A DNA stretch of 64,000 nt. It comes from Thysanoteuthis rhombus (taxonomy: Eukaryota > Mollusca > Cephalopoda > Oegopsida > Thysanoteuthidae). Under the pieces are notes generated by a model. That model did no database searches. It was not told the origin of the DNA and saw only the letters and a list, made by a program, of their open reading frames with translations. The position numbers and the translations under genes are program-made. This document shows, in pieces, positions 57,641-64,000 of the stretch (position 1 is the first letter of the stretch; the number at the start of each line of letters is the position of its first letter). The stretch spans positions 3,677,322 through 3,741,321 of the forward strand of contig OY735237.1 of the NCBI GenBank assembly GCA_963457665.1. The letters run 5' to 3'.

Positions 57641-60600
57641 CTGGAAAAAGAGGAAAAAGTATAAAAATCTATTTACAAATCCTACAAGTAAAAGCCAATC
57701 CAAATTTATTTTGGGGGTTTTTACTTATTCTTTTTACTTATTCTAATAACCAAACAAGAACAACTGCTTTGCTTACCTGTTGAAACAATTTTGTGTAACA
57801 CCCATGAAATTTATCAACTTACACAAATAATCCAAATATTTATTTTAGAAAATTGGATTTAGTTGAATGAAATTTGCGTGAAGAAATGAGTGAATGGCCA
57901 TCATTTGTTGGATAGGGTTGAGCTAGATTAATTTCAATTTTTCAAACTGAGGTAATTAAAATAGCAGTTTAAGATTAGCTGACCCAGTGCTGAGGAGAGA
58001 AAAATTCTCACTAGTTGTTTTTTCTTCTTTATAGACGATATCAAGTCCTGATAAATGTTTCTAAATTGAAAAGGATATGCAAAATAAGGATAATTATAAG
58101 ATTCTACTCGATGTAGTTGTAAAAGTAGAAAATAATAATAGTATCTGATAGTCATATTAACTGTTGTTATTTACACCTCTTATTCAGGTCAGATTACAGA
58201 AGAGAAAATTAAATGATTGGCCCAATGAATACTATTTCTTTTCATGTACCTGTAAATTCTCCAATTTTTATCAGGTGAAATGATTAGGAATTATTTGCAC
58301 TGCTGATCATTGCACCAAGGAAGTCCAAGTGCAGCTCAACTAAATCCTGAGGTGAATGGCAGTCATGGTTACTTTAGTAGGATTCTTCAACCTACAAATG
58401 TACACATTTTAGAAGGACTCAATTTACAAATTATTCTTTCTTGAAATTTGACAAGAAAATTACTTGATGAGGACAAACAAACACATGAACTTGATTTTCT
58501 ACTGCTGACTTGGATTTTATAGTCCTAGGTTAGGTCAGAAGGATAGATCTGACATAAGATTCTCATAGAAACACCCTTCCTAATACTTGACCAATTAATA
58601 GGACATTCAATATTTTGCTGTTTTAAAAAATGAAGGCATCAATAACTAGCCATATCTTACAAGCTGGAATGTCCATGGGCAAAAAAAAAAAAAGAAAAAA
58701 AGATAGAACATGTTTCAATTAAGGTTTTACAAGGCAGAGAGCTAACCCACAGAAATTAAACACACGTAAAAGAGAAAAGGTTCCTGCATTTCTCAACAGT
58801 TGCAAGATTTGAAAGAAGCAAGACCAAAACAAGCCAAGTAAATAAAGCAATGAAATGGAAAAATTGTTTTGTGTCTATAGTAAACAACAGTAATCACTGC
58901 CAAAATTGTTTAATGGAATGAATGAGCACAAGAAGCGAAGTTCTTTTTCTAGTTCCACCGTTCATAATTGCCAAATGTTTAACAAGTGATGAATGCCCCA
59001 TCAAGGCTACACAAAGAAAATTACCAATTTGCTTTGATACTTCACCTCATATCAATCAAATGAGTCACATAGAAATGCAGACAAGCAGAAATCAGCTTTA
59101 CTTACACCCACCCACCACCCCATCATCACCACCACTAGAAATTATTACATTTTTTTTTTAATGCTCACTTTTTCACAATGTAACCATTTCTTTCTGTCTG
59201 AATTTTTTTAGATGAGGGATTATTATTATTATGTAAAAATATTCTTGGATTGTTATCCTCATCTAGGTTGATCTGAACACCAAGTTTTGGCTACTAAGAT
59301 GGGTGGTTATTGTTGCTGTCACCATTTTTGGGTGGAAGCAGTTGTTGACCATTTTTCATGTCATAAATATGTTGGTGTCAAAAGTCTGTGGCAACAAGGT
59401 TGTACAATAACATGTTTATGATATGAAAAACAACAACTTAGTTCTGACTTTCCACCCAATGGGATGGGGACATCATGTACCCAGGCTTTGACAGCAACAA
59501 CCTCCAGTCTTAGCTTCCTAAAACATCACCAGCCACAACACCACCCTGAAGAAGACTGTAGAGTACAAAAGCCAAAACATTGTGTTCAAAAGATAAACTG
59601 TGGAGAGGACAACAGTATGAGAATATTCATACATAATAACTATTTCTTATAACAACTTATTTCCCATTATGACATTTTTTTATATTTAAACAATATATCA
59701 AGCAGTGTATTGTATACCATATCTACTTATTATATAATGAACAGTGTGATTTTTTTTCTGTTTCTCTCTCCATAACAATAGACTCTGCCACTTGAAGGTA
59801 ACAATTTTACTGATAAAAATATCTCCTACCCACCATTTGAAACAATGGACTCTTCCAGTGAAACGAGTTCTGTAGTCTTCTTTTCTAAAAAAAAAATTAT
59901 CTCATAGAAATTCAAATATATCCGTGAATTTTTTTTTATGGGGATCAACTAGTCATTAAAAATAAAGCAGCGTCCCTAGATAAGTTTGTTTTATAGAGAC
60001 GTGATTAGCTATTAATAATCACGACCTAGACATCTTTATATTTCAAGAAACAAAACAACACCCACATAAACATTAAGTAATAATAATCATTAAAGTTGGA
60101 AATTGATTCTTTATTATAAGTTAATGAATTGACCTATAAAAAATTCCAAAGCTGTTTAAAAATTCTTTTCTCAAGTAAAATATGCTATTGTGTTTAAGAT
60201 GACAGGATTTAAAGAAAAAAAAAAAAAAAATTCAATTAAGCAAACTGCAACAAGGCCTCAATTATAACAACATTTGGGACTAGCCTAGATCAGAACACAT
60301 TTTCTGCAGCCTTTAGTTCAAGATCTAAGAGTAGAATCTGTTCTTCGAAGATTAATAAATCAGTGCCAGAGCATTGGCATCCCACTTTTCTTATGTGAAA
60401 CTGCTGAAACACTGATGTTTTTCAAGTTTGGATGAACAAATGAAAATTTTAAAGAAAGAATCATAAAAAAAAACAAAAAAAAAACAAAACACCCTTGTAG
60501 ATAAACAAAATAGAAACTATTTTTGTTCATTTTTTGTGCGAAAGTACCAAGAAGGTAGTTATAACTAATTGAAAATTTTTTTTAAAAAGTACCAACAAGT

Positions 60601-63600
60601 TTTGATTAAATTGAATAAAACTGATTAGATAACTGTTTCATTTTTTTTGCCACGGAAACAGTGAAAATAAAAAGGTTTTTATTTATCTTTGAAACAAAAA
60701 CAGAGAAAATAAAGTTTCTATTTTGTAGGTTTTTTTTTTTTTCAAATTCTTATGAGGTTATCCATGTATATGCATTTTATTTATTAAATCTCTAAGTCCA
60801 AACTTGAACAATATGCCTGTTGTTGGCATGCCCTCATAATAAAAGTGGGACACGAAAATACTGGATGCAGATGTCCAGGAATGCCAATGACCAAGATGCA
60901 ATCAATCTGTCCAATGAAACACAGCATTAACCTTAAGTTTTCACTTTTGAACATTATCAAACCTAATAGTGCATAAATGAAGAGAAATATTGAAATAAAT
61001 TATTTGTTTGCTTTCTATTTATTTCAATTTGATTGTGTTTTGTACATGTTTTTTGTAAAATTCAAGAAAAAAAAAACCCAAGAAAACTTAGAAAAGACAG
61101 TCATAAGATTTAAAATAGGAAGTTGATGCTATTTTGTTGACATGAGAACAGATACCACAACTTGAACTGAAGGTCGCAAATGGCACATTCTAATCTGGGG
61201 CCACAAAAGTAGGTCAGTGCCCATTATTCTAACTTTTTGACATTAAAAATCCCTAAAAAAATAGAAATACACTTAGTGTCAAGACTATGCAGATCTTTTA
61301 GAAATAAAGTAAAAAGCTTGTAAAACATGGAAAATAAATAACAATACAACAAAAGACAACAGATAATGTTCCTGATATCAGATGGAAATCATACAAGACA
61401 ATGAGAAGAAATAATTGAGAGGCTGATGATTGGACAACAGAGAATGAAGGAAAAAGCTTACTGCTATTGATTGACTAGTCTCAAAACTGTTCCTTTTCCT
61501 TCTCACTTACAGTGTTACATTTACTCCAAACACTTGGGGTTATCCAACCAAGATGCAAGATAGGAGAATTCATTTCTTCAGGCACACATTGTCTAGGCAA
61601 TGATGCCAGTGTCTTCATATGGCATCGACTTGAACATGGATAGCAAAAAACAATTGCTTGACTCTTGCAATTATTCAAAGAGCCAGAACAGGGGTTGAGC
61701 AATGATTCAAGCAGAACTCCAACTATGTGGAGGTATAATAGTGAAAACAAGACAGAAATAAGTTTTCTTTATCAGCATTCAAGATGAAAGCCAATGAAAT
61801 ACCACCAGATCAATAAGAAGTATTAGGAATGTCATAACTGGGAGAATAGTTTATCTTCTCAGCAATGGATTTCAATATGGTTTCATTCTTAAGAAGGAAT
61901 TATTCTCTGTGTGTTAAAATTATCTTAGACTGAAGTCACAAGAAACTACATTTAAATGAGAATTACAAACTGCAGACAAAAAAAAACAAAATAAAGCACA
62001 TAACTGGGAAAAGACGATCAGTCCAATGTAACTAGAATGACAGTGTTTGAAGAACTGAACAAGTAAAGTTTCTCTGTTAAACAAGAGATCTGAAGAGTTT
62101 TATGCTGGTTGCTGTAAGTATCAAGCATAAAATAAGCACAACTGAGGAAATAGACAGCAGTTATTCGAGGAAGATAGAAGATGATGAAGTAGAAAATAAG
62201 ATTTAAATTATAAAAACATCCTTAGAAATCAAAAGGTTAATAATATAAATTTTGTCAAACACCACTCCAATCCTACTGTAACAAGAACAATCCTAAACAA
62301 ATTTGGGGGAGTAAAAATCTTCTTATTGTGATTTGAAATCATAATCGATTGATTAGTAATTGAGTCTCTTATCAACAGAGCAGAATCGACGAGTCTTATA
62401 TATCTTCCAAGATTTGTGTTCAAAATACATAAAGACTTAATTCATTCAAATGACTGTGATTTGAAATCATATTCAACTGATTAGTAGACTAGTATCTCAC
62501 TGACCAAGCCAAACTGACTAGTCTTACATATTAACGAGATCTTTCATACCGATACATAAAGACTTATTTCATTACTAATAATACATATACGAAACCAAAG
62601 TTGCAGTCATCATATTCAGTCGGGATAAAAGTTTGAGTTTGACCTCACAGCAGCCAGGCTTTCAACTAGTAATTCTTTTCAGAAAAGAAATCAATTAGCA
62701 TGGATCAAACAAATAGGAGAGTTTCACCTCTGGGTGGAGAGAACTTATGTAGGGTAAGAGGATGAAAGGATAAAAAAAAGGGAGGGGATAGTTCTGCCCC
62801 ATCTATCAATGTCTCTTCCTTTCTGACCAAGATGTTCAAAGCTTTGACAACCGGGATTCTTGCAAGACAAGAACAGTATATACTGTGAATATACAGTGCT
62901 ATTGACTGAATACTAGGTGAGAGGAAGAATAGCTCTAAGCAATAGCACACATTACAACATCTACGGAAACCTTTCAGTTTTTTTTCTTTGTTTTCCTAAT
63001 TTTTTTTTGCTCATTAATCAATCTTAGAGTGAATAGAAATAACCAGGAAGAATAACATTTTCTAATTCCTGGCAATTGGAAAAGTTTACTACTTATGAAG
63101 TGGAAAATTAAAGATGGAAAAATAATCAAGCACAGTTAACTGAATATACCTTACTTTGCTTGAACCACTCTTTTCAAGAGCTGTTTCTAGAAAGATACAT
63201 TCTCACAGGGGGTTATTTTGTAATAGGCATGACAACATTCTATCATACATGAACTGCAGGAAGAAAGGTTTATGATCTTCACTGGAGATTCCTCGAAGAA
63301 AGCAACGTTACACACTAGAGACATAAAATGAAACATCCTCAAAAGCTAAGAATAATAAATCTCATTAATTTCAATACAATAAACAACAGAATACAAATCA
63401 ACAAACCCTAAGTGACAGAAAGCTTCATGTTACTTTGACCTCTAAGCAGCAAAAGCTAAACTAAATCATTTATCAAAGAGTTCCATTCATTTGAAAAACT
63501 AATGAGAAAGAGGAGGAAGCACAGAAACGTAAAATAGACATGCAGTAATGAGGCCCAGATTTTCAATGTCTCATATCTCCAAAATGCCTTTTAAGAGAAA

Positions 63601-63896
63601 GAATATTTTTGACATGCTAAAAACATGAGATGTGGAAGCAACTTGAATGCTTATCCAGGGGTAGTGCTTTCGTACAAAATACACAAAACTAAAATAGTAG
63701 TGCAACCCAAGAGGAGCCAAATTATGCAGTGTGCAATCTAATGAGACAGTTGGAAGGGAGAGCTATGAGAGAGAGAGAGCAAGTTCTTTTGATGACCTCA
63801 TCAACTCTTGATTTACTTCAAAGGGCATTTTGGAGAAAGAAGGCAAAATTAACAACTTGCTAATTGGGACATTTTTGTTACATAACATCTACTTAC
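57641..63896 (-). other. Upstream CPSF6 intron (or flank), no gene seen
   Basis: No exon encoding the expected acidic Asp/Tyr-rich CPSF6 N-terminus was found here on the minus strand. Contains A/T tracts, short simple repeats and a tandem tRNA-like pair at 62328..62580. An open frame at 61481..61750 has no family resemblance and I treat it as chance. Confidence 0.6.
62328..62580 (-). repeat. Tandem pair of tRNA-like (SINE head) units, period 128 bp
   Basis: gtgatttgaaatcat begins at 62328 and again at 62456, and both units end near cataaagactta(a/t)ttcatta. Read on the minus strand, each unit has tRNA-type spacing: an A-box-like GCTTGGTCAGTGAGAT (second unit) and a B-box-like GATTTCAAATC. 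Divergence between copies shows an old duplication. Confidence 0.55.
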
Positions 63897-63983
63897 TCTA
63901 TTTCTGGAAAAGTAAACTGAAGACCCTCGATCATGATCCCTTGTGTCTCTGGTGGATTCCGGATCCAAGCCATGGGAATAAAG
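63897..63983 (-). CDS. Candidate upstream coding exon, 29 codons, unassigned
   Basis: Bounded by ctcacacactcctacag and a consensus donor (AGA|gtaagt). In the frame that is phase 0 at both ends it reads LYSHGLDPESTRDTRDHDRG and ends SSVYFSRNR. Phase 0 out fits phase 0 into the first sure CPSF6 exon at 57640. However, a second frame is open up to the donor, and neither matches any family I recognise. It could be CPSF6, a 5' UTR exon, an exon of the next gene, or chance. Confidence 0.3.
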
Positions 63984-64000
63984 CTGTAGGAGTGTGTGAG

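Noticed and set aside
62600..62640. TEYDD reading on the minus strand as the CPSF6 YDD motif
   Set aside because: Surrounding residues do not resemble the acidic N-terminus and there is no fitting phase 0 donor nearby.
1..64000. CRISPR arrays, operons, bacterial-type promoters and phage genes
   Set aside because: The window is intron-rich eukaryotic DNA; repeats found lack regular spacers and no prokaryotic gene was seen.

Overview
This is eukaryotic nuclear DNA, AT-rich, with large introns, long (TA)n microsatellites, poly-G/poly-C runs and many decayed transposons. There is no bacterial gene organisation, and almost all short open frames are chance. The one gene I can establish is a minus-strand orthologue of CPSF6, the 68-kDa subunit of cleavage factor Im (CFIm68) in pre-mRNA 3'-end processing. 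I reconstructed 16 coding exons from 57640 down to a stop at 29970. Splice phases agree throughout and give 563 codons plus stop. The first coding exon or exons, with the acidic N-terminus and the start codon, are missing and probably lie beyond position 64000. A weak candidate exon is at 63897..63983.

Layout, read along the minus strand: an upstream intron or flank (57641..63896) with a tandem pair of tRNA-like repeats; RRM exons (57536..57640, 56620..56723, 53997..54163); a Ser/Arg/Gly exon (52937..53113); a run of Pro-rich exons including an 18-nt microexon (51831..51940 down to 34575..34705); an extra 22-residue exon (33414..33479); the conserved C-terminal block (32964..33052, 31949..32064, 31584..31731); and the RS/RD/RE-rich tail (29970..30171). 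The two largest introns (41803..48274 and 35673..41727) hold most of the (TA)n tracts, a full-length decayed mariner, a tRNA-Val-like SINE and a foldback element.

The region 1..29969 lies downstream of CPSF6 and has no gene I can establish. It holds a second mariner relic (about 23140..23970), a possible Tc1-type relic near 19340, degenerate tandem repeats and hairpins. A GC-richer patch at 12145..12540 might be a 3' UTR or a coding remnant. A poly(A) signal lies only 63 nt after the CPSF6 stop. How far the 3' UTR extends cannot be settled from sequence.

The organism is an invertebrate metazoan. The (TA)n tracts, tRNA-derived SINE remnants, mariner/hAT relics and large AT-rich introns would fit a mollusc, possibly a cephalopod, but this is inference. 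I found no undescribed defence, mobile or biosynthetic system. The most interesting points are CPSF6 exon novelties (extra exon, microexon, tandem acceptor, no FG dipeptide in the FPG exon) and several new-looking non-autonomous repeats.
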